Assembly (NCBI GenBank): GCA_965243695.1
Contig: CBDEWC010000009.1
Coordinates: 124,001-188,000, forward strand
DNA: 64,000 nt
Direction: 5' to 3'
Source of the DNA: JAKVCB01 sp965243695
GTDB lineage: Bacteria > Planctomycetota > Planctomycetia > Pirellulales > Lacipirellulaceae
Below the pieces are notes generated by a model, which was not told where the DNA came from, did not search any database, and worked only from the letters and a program-made list of their open reading frames with translations. The translations under genes were made by a program, and so were the position numbers. Within the stretch, counting starts at the first letter, position 1. The number at the start of each line of letters is the position of its first letter. Of this stretch, positions 39,489 through 48,554 are shown piece after piece.

Positions 39489-41369
39489 CTAGTCGCGCAC
39501 CGTGACAAGTGCTTCGGCAATCTGTCCCTGGGACTGTCCGTCGACTTTGACCTCGGCGGTGATCAGCCGACGCGTGTGGTCGGCCTGGAGTGGAGCAGTT
39601 GCAGTCAGGCTCAATTCGCCCCGGCCACCCGGCGCGAGGTCAATACTTGAGAATTCACCAGAGAGTTCCCAGCCCGATGGGCCAATCAAGCGGGCTTCGT
39701 AGGTGACCGAACGCTGGAGGTTGTTTCGCAGCAAGAGACGATAGTCGAGTTTTTGTGCCGGCTCGACGACGGCCAGGTAGGGCAGCAGTCGAGCCCAGAA
39801 TAAATCGATGTAGTGATCGGCCGGTTCGGCAACCAGTTCGCAAAACACGCGTTCCTTACGAGCGATGAAATCGCAGTAAGTATCCAGTTCTTGTTTGGTG
39901 CAAGGCAAAACGTCCCGGTGTCCCGGGCAGATCAGTTCTGGATTCATGGCGCGCATGACCTCGGCGCACTGCCGGTGCATGGCCAACTGGAAACTGTTGC
40001 GTAGCACGGTCGTCTGGAACGGGTGCATTTCAACCTTGCCGCCGGTCACGACTTCAGCGGTGAAATAATTATCGCCTGTGAAGGCCACTTTGCGCCCATC
40101 GATCATGCCGGCATAGACACTGTGGTATTCTGTCTGCCCGGGGGCAAAGCGAATATCAAATTCGTATTCTTCCCACGTAAAGCGATCGCCATCGGCAAGG
40201 CAGCGGTCAATACGGATGGGCTTGGGAAACGTACATGGCGTACTTGCCCAGGCTGCCGGGTCGGCCAGCACCTGTCCGACTTCCTCGAGGGCCCAAACCT
40301 GGGTGCCGTGATGTCGCTGCAGGAACGGGATGCCACAGGTATGGTCATCGTGGATATGGGTAGGCACCACCAGCGAAAACTCGGTCACACCATAATCGTC
40401 ACGCAGTTCATCGAGGTGATGCTCGACGAATCGCATCGATTCGAGGCCGTCGTGGTCTGCGGCGGTATGCATGTGCGGTGCATAGGCGTGCCCATAATCG
40501 ACGAACATGGCTTTGCCGCTGTCGCTGAGAATGACGTAAAAGTTCGAGCAGGTCCAAATGCCGCCCCACAGGAGGTGACGTGAGAGTGGAACGAATTTTG
40601 GGTCGGGCAGAAAAACCTGCTCCGGAACCAAGCTGTCGCGACCAGCGGTACGCATGCCCCGGCCCAGGTCCACGCAATCCATCAAGCGGCGCTCGAGTTT
40701 GTGGAGATCGCTGGTTACGGTTGTCACCGGTTCTCCGTGTGATGGATAGCAGACGTCGACCTTGTGTTTGCCCAGCGCCTGGATCGATTGCAACGTGAAA
40801 AGTATCCCTTCCATCCCGCCGTAAGTGTATTCCATCGCGTGCAGTTGGTAGAGCTTGCCACCGGCCCCCATCAAGTCGCCGGTGAACGCCACCGTGTGGC
40901 CATCAATTTTGACAATCAAGGCACTTGATCCGAGCGTGTGTCCCTTGGCCGGGAGTACCAAGAATTCGTAGCCCCGCCAGGAAAACGTTTCGTAGTCTTC
41001 CAGCACCGCATCGACCGGGATATCGGTGCCGACCGTGAAAAACGTGTTTCGGTCGTTGTAGTTGTCGTACGTGCGACGGGTCTGCCAGAACAACTCGGCC
41101 TGGTCAAACAGGTGTCGTTCATATTCGGGAACCGCGACCTGAGCTCCCAGTTCGCGGAGCCGTGGCGTGCCGGTGCACTGGTCACGGTGGTGATGGGTGT
41201 GCAAGACCCATTCGACTTTTTGGACCCCGGCCTGCTGGAGGTGATCAACGATAGCTCCGGAGCCGGTGTCGATCAGCAGCCCGTGCTCACCGTCGGAAAT
41301 CAAATAGACATTGCAGGTGTCGGCCAGCCGGTAGAGATGTTCAGAGATTCGGATCAATCGGTCAGTCAT
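39489..41369 (-). CDS. Protein with two tandem metallo-beta-lactamase domains
   Basis: 626 residues from the ATG at 41369. Domain 1 (about 1-230): THHHRDQ (59-64), KGHTLGS (H144), FTGDLMG (D165), YPSHGEP (H211). Domain 2 (about 270-500): THIHDDH (338-343), APGQTEYH (411-416), FTGDNYF (D433), CPGHRDV (H484). Each domain keeps most zinc ligands but varies one: Gln64 replaces the last His of HxHxDH in domain 1, and Gln412 replaces His in the GHT position of domain 2. A C-terminal beta domain (about 530-626) follows. No signal peptide. It is transcribed opposite to its neighbours and could hydrolyse a lactone or thioester of sugar catabolism; this is a guess. Confidence 0.82.
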   Translation of the reverse strand: MTDRLIRISEHLYRLADTCNVYLISDGEHGLLIDTGSGAIVDHLQQAGVQKVEWVLHTHHHRDQCTGTPRLRELGAQVAVPEYERHLFDQAELFWQTRRTYDNYNDRNTFFTVGTDIPVDAVLEDYETFSWRGYEFLVLPAKGHTLGSSALIVKIDGHTVAFTGDLMGAGGKLYQLHAMEYTYGGMEGILFTLQSIQALGKHKVDVCYPSHGEPVTTVTSDLHKLERRLMDCVDLGRGMRTAGRDSLVPEQVFLPDPKFVPLSRHLLWGGIWTCSNFYVILSDSGKAMFVDYGHAYAPHMHTAADHDGLESMRFVEHHLDELRDDYGVTEFSLVVPTHIHDDHTCGIPFLQRHHGTQVWALEEVGQVLADPAAWASTPCTFPKPIRIDRCLADGDRFTWEEYEFDIRFAPGQTEYHSVYAGMIDGRKVAFTGDNYFTAEVVTGGKVEMHPFQTTVLRNSFQLAMHRQCAEVMRAMNPELICPGHRDVLPCTKQELDTYCDFIARKERVFCELVAEPADHYIDLFWARLLPYLAVVEPAQKLDYRLLLRNNLQRSVTYEARLIGPSGWELSGEFSSIDLAPGGRGELSLTATAPLQADHTRRLITAEVKVDGQSQGQIAEALVTVRD

Positions 41370-41494
41370 TGTAGGTTCTGCGAAGGATAGGAAAAGGTTG
41401 GCCAGGGCCCGTCGTAGCGGTATTGTAAGGGGTGGGCGTGTGGTATTGTAATGTGATCCTCGCTGGTATCCATTCAAAATTACGCGGATTTGGA

Positions 41495-42425
41495 ATGTCC
41501 AAAATGTTAACTTCAGAAAGTCTTCGTGGCGTATGGGCTTTGGTGCCGACACCTTGGGATGCCAAAGATCGCCTTGATGAGCAGGTTTTGCGGCAGGATG
41601 TCGGCTACTTGTGCGGTGCGGGGCTGACTGGCCTTTATACGACCGCTTCGTCGGGCGAATTCTTCGCAATGGACGACGACGAGTTCTTTACTCTGGTCGG
41701 CGCGGTCCTCGACGAGTCAAGGTCCGCTGGAGTGCCTGTGCAAGTCTGTTGCGCCGCACCCGACACGCGCAGTTTTCTTCGCCGGGCTGAATATGCAGTT
41801 GAGGCCGGGGCGGACGCAATCCAAGTGATTTTGCCCTACTACATCCAGCTGGATCTTCAGGAAGCTTTTTCCTTTCTTGAGGTGGCGGCTCGCGCCTGCG
41901 GCGACATCCCCCTGGTGCACTACAATACCGGGTATGCAAAGCTGACGTTCGAGGCCGAAGACTACCGGTCTCTCAAGGAGCGGGTGCCGACATTGATCGG
42001 AACCAAGCTGCCACGAGACGAGCCGTTGTGGATCAGTAATGTCTGCCGGTTGGTTCCGGAGGTGAGCCACTTTTGCGGTGAATATGCTTTTGCTGCAAAT
42101 TTTGCCGGAGGTGTGCGGGGAATTTATTCCTGGTTAGCGGTGACCAACCCTCGCTTGATGGTGCGCTGGTATGAAGCCCTGCAGCGGTGGCGATTGGAAG
42201 GAGGCGATTCGGATCCAGCAACTGGTCAACCGATTTAAGCTCGAGGTCAAGACGGGATGGGCCGGTAAAAGTGATGCCGCGGTGAACAAGGCCGACGCAG
42301 CGCTGAATCCGAACATGCACTGCGGGTTGCGAGTTCGGGAGCCGTATCGTAGTTGCACCGAAGGGGATCTCGATCGGGCTCGTAGCTGGGCCGAACACAA
42401 TTTTCCAGAATTGCTGGAGCTATAG
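41495..42425 (+). pseudogene. DapA-family aldolase/lyase, frameshifted
   Basis: The ATG at 41495 opens a (beta/alpha)8 lyase of the dihydrodipicolinate synthase family: GLTGLYTTASSGEF, VHYNTGY (tyrosine) and IGTKLPRD (Schiff-base lysine). This frame stops at 42238 after a nonsense tail. The missing C-terminus is in the next frame (GDWKEAIRIQQLVNRFKLE to ELLEL, ending 42425). Removing one G at 42186-42187 restores QRGDW and a normal length of about 310 residues. Family members include KDG and N-acetylneuraminate aldolases. A true lesion or a sequencing error are both possible. Confidence 0.75.
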
Positions 42426-42434
42426 GAGTTTGTG

Positions 42435-43169
42435 ATGGCCACCAAATTGCCGATCCTGGTGTACCACCGTGTGCATGCAGACGACGAAATCACAGTCGAG
42501 AACGACGAGGGACGGATTGACCTTGGCCAGTTTCGGCGCCAAATGGAGTACCTTGCCGAGACGGGTGTCTCGGTGGTCACGCACCGCCAGGTTGCCGATT
42601 GGCTGCTGGCCGGAACCGATTTGCCCGAACGGGCCCTGGCAATCGATTTCGACGACAACCGGCTCAACGTCTTTGAGAATGCGTATCCGGTCCTTCGTGA
42701 ATTTGGTTTCCAGGCCACCGTCTTTGTGATTACGGACTTAGCGAGTGGTAAAGTGGTGTTTGGGCCCAAAGACTACCCCGCCATGCAGTGGGATGAGTTG
42801 GGCCAGTTGCATGAGGCTGGCTGGTGTATTGCTCCACACACGCGGCGACACCTTTGGCTTGCCGGGCCCGAGCGGGCTCCTCAAGATGACAACGAAGCGT
42901 GGGATGAAATGGCAGAGTCGAAACGGGAGCTTGAGACGCGACTCGGAATTGAATCGCCTTACTTTGCCTATCCCAATGGTAGCTGCAATACCACGATTAC
43001 AGGGATGGCTCGCAAGTTGTTTCGGACCGCCAGGCTTTGGTATACGGCCGGCAAAGGTCCCTGGCCCCAAAATAGCCAAGCCACCGATCCTCACCGGCTG
43101 CTGGGTATCAACGTCGCCAACAGTCTAAACTTCGATCAGTTTTGCCAGATCGTAGACGCTGCCCAGTAG
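42435..43169 (+). CDS. Polysaccharide deacetylase (NodB-like)
   Basis: 244 residues from the ATG at 42435, with AGGAG six bases upstream. Motif 1 reads AIDFDDN (D73, D74; consensus TFDDG) and motif 2 HTRRH (H135, H139), so the metal triad is present. The last motif is not clear. It has no signal peptide, unusual for an enzyme acting on polymers, so it may act on a small substrate in the cytoplasm. It starts ten bases after the frameshifted lyase and is probably co-transcribed with it. Confidence 0.8.
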   Translation: MATKLPILVYHRVHADDEITVENDEGRIDLGQFRRQMEYLAETGVSVVTHRQVADWLLAGTDLPERALAIDFDDNRLNVFENAYPVLREFGFQATVFVITDLASGKVVFGPKDYPAMQWDELGQLHEAGWCIAPHTRRHLWLAGPERAPQDDNEAWDEMAESKRELETRLGIESPYFAYPNGSCNTTITGMARKLFRTARLWYTAGKGPWPQNSQATDPHRLLGINVANSLNFDQFCQIVDAAQ

Positions 43170-43290
43170 TGGAAACTTCTGCTGCGGGATGGTCTCGGCT
43201 CTTCCTGCAGAGAAAAAGTTTTCCCCGTGGCCTGGGCCAGAGGCGACATCACAGGTCCGGGCGCGTGATGGGGATTTTCAAAAGCGCCGT

Positions 43291-45939
43291 TTATTCGAAG
43301 GCGTAGTATTCACACAAGGGGCAGATTTTTTCTCGCTCCTTGTCGGGATGCCTGGCGAGTACCGCAGTCAAATAGTAATCCTTGCCCGGCTCGACGTGAA
43401 AGTGAACCTTTCGGCCGGATCCCTCGGCAACCCGATCTTCACCAATTTCGGCAACGAACCAGCCAATTTCGTCTTCGCTCCAAGGCCCGCCGACAATCGT
43501 GGCGTCGACGTCGGTTTCTTGGGAGACGGTAAAACGTGCGATGATTGGGTGGGACTCGCCAGCCCAGAAATAAGAAAAACCAACCGTGTCATCGATACCC
43601 TCAAAATGAGGCCGTTCGCGTGCCTGGTCCTTGTAAAAAACCTTCACGTCCTTCACGTCGAGCCGCACGCCTTCCAGTACGATTTGTCCCTCGTCATCGC
43701 GGTGGTATGCCAGCCAGGGATGGTCCTGGCGGGTTTCGCGGATTGCCCCTTCGTGTGGGCCACTCATGGGAATTTGTCCACGGAACGGTTCTGGATCGAT
43801 GACGGTGCCATCCAGCCGGTGGTTGGCCGTGTCCCAATTCTGCACCACGATGGCGTTTTCAAAACGGCTGACGAGAATCTCTGGAAGTTCGGTACCGGCC
43901 CAGCGGGCAAAGTTTTTCAAGAGCAGCTCTTGCTGTTCGGTTTCGGTGGGAAATCCTGCCAGGTAGACGACCTGGTCGTTTGCTGCGCCGACCGGCTCCC
44001 CTTGCGGGGAAACCAGGATCGTACTGGCCGAGGGTCTTAACTCTAGATGGGCTGGCCTGAGCATTTCCACGGACGACAGGCCTCGCAGTACGGGATGGGT
44101 GGTCACCTGGCAGTCGACCCCTGCCGGGACTCCTTCTTCGATGATTTTTCCCAGGTTTTCGCGCTGCGCGGCCACCGGGTAGACGTCTGGCAAGTCAGCC
44201 TGTTCGTAGTTGGGGCCGACGGTTGCCGGGGCGCCAAACACCAACAATCGCCCTCCCCGGCCAACGAATTCGGCCAGTGCCTCTCTGGTCGCAGGCGAAA
44301 GGCAGGCGTCGACAACCACCACCCCCCGGCACTCGCGCAGCGCCTCGGTGAGATCACTGGTTTGCTCCTCGAGCACCTCGTAACAGGTCAACTGGGGACG
44401 TTCTAGCAAGGGGCAGAGGCGGCTTAACCAGTTTCCATAGCACCAGCCAGCCATGCCAGGAAAGTGACGTGCGCTGCTGGTCACCAAGAGTCGTAACTCG
44501 GGCATGACGCTCTGGCCAAAGGTTTCGTAGGGAGCCGATCGGTCCAGTTCGGTGCGCAGCTGTGCGACCATCCGCAATAGGCCAGGCTGTTTGGAGAAGA
44601 CAAGGCCAAAAGGTTCGTTGACCACCGACCAGCCCCCTGTCCGATCCCAACTGTGCAGGTTGAACATGCGAAAGTTGTAAAACAGACCGCGATAGACAAA
44701 GTGCTGCACTTCCTCGGGTCGGAGAATGCAGTATTGCGACTCTCCGTAGCGCACCAGGTGTGGTTCGGTAAATCCGATTGGTTTGCCGATGCCCTTCAGC
44801 AGTCCTCCGGTAACATGAAGTTGTCCCATGCCATCAGGCTTCCTGGCATCCCATGTGTGGCTCCAGGAAATGATGTCCAGGTCGCTGTCTTTGAGGCCGG
44901 CAAATTCGACAGCATTGATCTCACGTGTTCCTGCTTGTTCGCGGAGCCAGTCACCTGTTTCCAGGCGGGTCATCGTGACTGCGCTGGGAAAGTATTGTTT
45001 GGACAAGGCAGCCAGGCGTGTTTGCATTACGCCCAGTACGAGCGAACTGCGAAATCGGGCTGCGGTGGTGCGGACGAGCCAGTTGGGATGGGCGATGTCG
45101 ATCGCCTCAAAGTGGGGATAGTCGGTGCCGGCAATCTGGTTGAAATCTGCGACGCTTGAAAACCTGGTTCGAAGGTACTCTCGGAAGGCACGCTTGGTGT
45201 GGGGATTGCCTCCGTAGTCAGAAACATTGTCGACCAGCCCCAGGTGAGGCTCATTGCCGAGGTGAAAGCCGAGAAAAACGGGCTCATCTTTTAAGAAGGA
45301 AAGCGCCTTAAACGTTCTCTCGAGCACGTCATCCATCTTCGGATGCGACAGGCAACTGCAGGGCAACGGATTTCCGGCGAGATCACATTCGGCCCAGTCG
45401 GGTACGCCTTGGCGATACCATTCGGGCGTGTTTTTGGTAATGTACCGTTCGAAGAAACTGTGGAGGTCCAAGCTGTACACCCCGCAAGACCGATACTGGT
45501 CCAGCAGTGGCTGTAAGCTGGTTTTTGTGGTTTGCTGCCATTGGCGCAGCTGTTGATCATCGATCTCAAGCAGATTGGGCAACAGGAACGACCCGCGATG
45601 CTCAGGATCGGCGCCAGATGCCTTGTCGGGAATGTAGCTGCCGCGCAGGGTGCGCACGGTAACCGGATCGGCGTAGGTTGCCAGGTGTTTCAGGTCCGCG
45701 GAGATGTCGGTCCGTCCCTCTTTGTCGACCGCAGGTACGCCGGGCCAGTAATCAACCGTGAACACGGGGCGACGGCCAATCGTGCGTTGCCACTGGAAAC
45801 CTCGCACTGGCGCAAAAGAGGTCGGTTGTGGTTCAGTGACTTTGTCGGCGCCGCTGGAGCCTGTCGTGACGAGCAGATTGCCGCCCAGGGCCATCACAAG
45901 GAAAAACGGGTAAGAGGCCCAAAAAGTGCGTCCAGACAT
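43291..45939 (-). CDS. Secreted glycoside hydrolase, GH42-like (beta-galactosidase-type)
   Basis: 882 residues from the ATG at 45939; a signal peptide/anchor is at residues 4-24. The barrel (about 130-480) carries HLGNEP (acid/base E230) and GFTEPHLV (nucleophile E392), placed as in clan GH-A enzymes. A Rossmann-like trimerisation domain (about 540-640: GVVVVDACLSPATREALAEFVGRGGRLLVFGAP) and a C-terminal beta domain follow, as in GH42. The match is distant, so substrate is uncertain. It lies beside the dockerin-like gene 46034 on the same strand. Confidence 0.72.
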   Translation of the reverse strand: MSGRTFWASYPFFLVMALGGNLLVTTGSSGADKVTEPQPTSFAPVRGFQWQRTIGRRPVFTVDYWPGVPAVDKEGRTDISADLKHLATYADPVTVRTLRGSYIPDKASGADPEHRGSFLLPNLLEIDDQQLRQWQQTTKTSLQPLLDQYRSCGVYSLDLHSFFERYITKNTPEWYRQGVPDWAECDLAGNPLPCSCLSHPKMDDVLERTFKALSFLKDEPVFLGFHLGNEPHLGLVDNVSDYGGNPHTKRAFREYLRTRFSSVADFNQIAGTDYPHFEAIDIAHPNWLVRTTAARFRSSLVLGVMQTRLAALSKQYFPSAVTMTRLETGDWLREQAGTREINAVEFAGLKDSDLDIISWSHTWDARKPDGMGQLHVTGGLLKGIGKPIGFTEPHLVRYGESQYCILRPEEVQHFVYRGLFYNFRMFNLHSWDRTGGWSVVNEPFGLVFSKQPGLLRMVAQLRTELDRSAPYETFGQSVMPELRLLVTSSARHFPGMAGWCYGNWLSRLCPLLERPQLTCYEVLEEQTSDLTEALRECRGVVVVDACLSPATREALAEFVGRGGRLLVFGAPATVGPNYEQADLPDVYPVAAQRENLGKIIEEGVPAGVDCQVTTHPVLRGLSSVEMLRPAHLELRPSASTILVSPQGEPVGAANDQVVYLAGFPTETEQQELLLKNFARWAGTELPEILVSRFENAIVVQNWDTANHRLDGTVIDPEPFRGQIPMSGPHEGAIRETRQDHPWLAYHRDDEGQIVLEGVRLDVKDVKVFYKDQARERPHFEGIDDTVGFSYFWAGESHPIIARFTVSQETDVDATIVGGPWSEDEIGWFVAEIGEDRVAEGSGRKVHFHVEPGKDYYLTAVLARHPDKEREKICPLCEYYAFE

Positions 45940-46033
45940 AAGCGTGTGAAATGGTTGAAGGTGATCTGCGATCGATGCGCCCGCAACGACAGGCCCAATG
46001 GTACGCCAGCTTAGATCTTCGGTGCCGACAAAA

Positions 46034-48400
46034 CTAGCCAAGCAGGAAAGTTCGTCGGTAGCAGCGGGCGGAGATTGCGATCCCGCCGATGATTATTAAA
46101 ACCAATCCGGCCGGTTCGGGAACCGCGGCGGTTCCCTCCTGCGGGCTATTAGCGAGGGTGTTACCAAAGTTCGATTTCCAGACGTCGTAATCCTCGTAGG
46201 TTACCGCCCCTGGTGTGACATTGGGGTCTTCATTGGGAAGTGTGATCGCAAGACCAAGGCTATCTCGCCAAAGAGGATAGTCGGCTGCGTCCACGGAACC
46301 GTCGTTGTTGAAATCTCCCAGCAGCGGATTGGCTGGTTCGATCATATAAGGAGCGGCCGCGTTGGCCAAAGCCTCCCAATAGACCGGGTCGATATACTTG
46401 CTGTTTGGACTGTGGGGGGCCCCGCCAACCGGCAGGGCAGACGGGCTGTCGAGCCACCAGTTAACCAGCCCCTCCCAAAACAGTACGTAGCCATCGCCGT
46501 ACTCCAGTGCGTCAGACACAGCGTCCTCCAGTGCGGCAGGTGAATAGTAATTGCTGTCAGGATTGTCGGGGTCGAACTGTCCGCCAGGTGAGTTGCCTTC
46601 GCCTGGGCCGTACGAGGTGCGGATTGCGTGTCCAACCTGGACCTTAGCTGCATAAAGCTCGGGGACCGCCGAAAGTGACTTGGCTTTGGTCCTGACAAGA
46701 TCTTCACCAAACTGAAATTCGTCAGCCCCTTTTGGCTGGTGGGTCCAACTGTTGGCATCGACAACCTTGGTGCCATCGCTGGTCGATTCAAGGATGCCGT
46801 CAACAAATGGCACGATCAGGCCGAACGGAGATTCCTCCGTATTCGGCCAGCGACCGGAAGGGTCATGAAAAATCTGCTTGGCGGCGTAGCTGCCTGCGTG
46901 GAAGAACATGATGGTCGAATCGGGATACTCTGCATTGATGGCCGCACCAAATTCCTGGCCCCGCTGTCGTACCATTGCTTCGACTTGGGCAAAGGATTTG
47001 TCCCCGTAAACCTCCGGAAGGCTCCCGGGCACCGCCGGAGCACCGGGGTCCTTAAGCTGGTTGTACCCCCACAACGTGTAAGAATACATTTCCGGGTCGA
47101 TCAGGATGCCTTCCAACCCGCCTTCTTTGGCAACCCTGGCAATCTGGCCAATATTATGTGAGATATTGGACCACCATGAGTCATCAAACCAATCCATCAC
47201 CTCGGCTTGGTTTCCCATATAGATATGGACGAAATTTTTATTCAACTGGTCGGAAGCAGGCATCGCCTGGAGGTCTTCGATAGCCGGCTCAACAACGCTG
47301 TCGGGGATGTTGATCCGCCGCATAATCACCTGGCCAACATCGCCTGCATCGCTTGGTATTCTTTGCAGGCGCCCTTGTTCCAGACGCACACCGCTTGGAT
47401 TTGCAATCCACGTTGCGATTCCGGTGAATGGGCGGAGTTCCAGGTCTCCCTCGATGTTGAGCTGCATGTACCTGGTGTCGGGTGCATTGCCCCCCGACGT
47501 GAGGAGCGTTACCTGCTTGGGCGCCGGAGGTGGCGGTCCAAACGTGCTCAGTCCATGAGAAAAGTTATTGCCAACCTGGGTTGCATTTAATGCCTGGTCA
47601 TAAATCAGGGTTCGATAGAGTTTTCCGGTGGGGTCGCCTCCAAACGCAGCTGTGTCGGCCTCGCCACCGACGGTGAACTTGTTGGGGGAGCCTGCTAGTG
47701 AGAGGAAGCTGGAGGTTTGCGACTTGTATTCATTGCGGGACAAGCCACCACCGAAACTGGTGCCTGTCATTGGTTGCCCGTCTCGATATATTTTCCAGGT
47801 ACCATCGCCCGTGGGATGGTTTCCATCCATGACATAGACCCATTGATGTAGTCCCTCGACACTCGAGCGTCTTGCATCACCACCCCGATACGCACCATTG
47901 ATTATGTCGGAGTCTTTGCTGCCGCCGACGTCGTGCTCTGACGAACTGGGCTGTCGGAAATCGAAGGTAAGGCGGCTGTCGGAACCTTCGCTGGAAGTGC
48001 CCCCAAACAAGTTGAACCGGCTTTGGCCGTTATCGGTACCAATCGCGTTGCTGGAGTCGAAATCAAACCAGAACTCGAGGGTGAGGTCGCCACCATTGGC
48101 CTCTGACAGCTGGGCAAGAGTTTCTCCACCACTGAGCGTTGGGAAAGTGACGTGGGAGGTTGCAGAACTTCCACCAGGCAGGTTGATGTAGCCCGATTCG
48201 CCGCCAGACGGGGGGACCAAGGTTGCCGAAGATCCCAGCACGCCATCTCGGCCATTTCCAGTCAGGTCAGTCAGATTGCCCAGGAAATAATCGTGCTGCA
48301 GAACCAGGCCACCAAGTTCGACATCTGCGCGACCGGTGCCAGCCGAGAGCAGGCAGAGCCAGCCAAGGAGGCCGACGAAAAATCTCTTTGAGTTCGACAC
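46034..48400 (-). CDS. Large secreted protein: LamG domain, putative catalytic barrel, dockerin-like and PEP-CTERM
   Basis: 788 residues from a GTG at 48400 (AAGGGA nine bases upstream); a TTG ten codons earlier is possible. Signal peptide ending GTGRA. LamG-like domain at about 30-285 (closely matches 30084-31280). An unrecognised domain of about 370 residues at 290-660 has FVHIYMGNQAEVMDWFDDSWW, LEGILIDPEMYSYTLWGY, SPFGLIVPFVDGILE and DGYVLFWEGLVNWWLDS; its acidic residues next to Tyr/Trp suggest a glycosidase barrel. Then a dockerin-like segment (GDFNNDGSVDAADYPLW) and VPEPAGLVLIIIGGIAI plus Arg (PEP-CTERM). A broken paralogue of the middle domain lies at 50099-51480. Confidence 0.78.
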   Translation of the reverse strand: MSNSKRFFVGLLGWLCLLSAGTGRADVELGGLVLQHDYFLGNLTDLTGNGRDGVLGSSATLVPPSGGESGYINLPGGSSATSHVTFPTLSGGETLAQLSEANGGDLTLEFWFDFDSSNAIGTDNGQSRFNLFGGTSSEGSDSRLTFDFRQPSSSEHDVGGSKDSDIINGAYRGGDARRSSVEGLHQWVYVMDGNHPTGDGTWKIYRDGQPMTGTSFGGGLSRNEYKSQTSSFLSLAGSPNKFTVGGEADTAAFGGDPTGKLYRTLIYDQALNATQVGNNFSHGLSTFGPPPPAPKQVTLLTSGGNAPDTRYMQLNIEGDLELRPFTGIATWIANPSGVRLEQGRLQRIPSDAGDVGQVIMRRINIPDSVVEPAIEDLQAMPASDQLNKNFVHIYMGNQAEVMDWFDDSWWSNISHNIGQIARVAKEGGLEGILIDPEMYSYTLWGYNQLKDPGAPAVPGSLPEVYGDKSFAQVEAMVRQRGQEFGAAINAEYPDSTIMFFHAGSYAAKQIFHDPSGRWPNTEESPFGLIVPFVDGILESTSDGTKVVDANSWTHQPKGADEFQFGEDLVRTKAKSLSAVPELYAAKVQVGHAIRTSYGPGEGNSPGGQFDPDNPDSNYYSPAALEDAVSDALEYGDGYVLFWEGLVNWWLDSPSALPVGGAPHSPNSKYIDPVYWEALANAAAPYMIEPANPLLGDFNNDGSVDAADYPLWRDSLGLAITLPNEDPNVTPGAVTYEDYDVWKSNFGNTLANSPQEGTAAVPEPAGLVLIIIGGIAISARCYRRTFLLG

Positions 48401-48554
48401 CTTTTGGTCCCTTCGTTCGTTGCCTGCCAACGTTTACTCCTGTCAACCTATAATAACAGTTATTTCAGGAAAATGCCAACCGGTGGAGGTTTTTTTAGGC
48501 CGGGTGGGACTCCCCTGGCCATTACCGGATCGCAGGAAGTTGTCGCTTGAAAGC

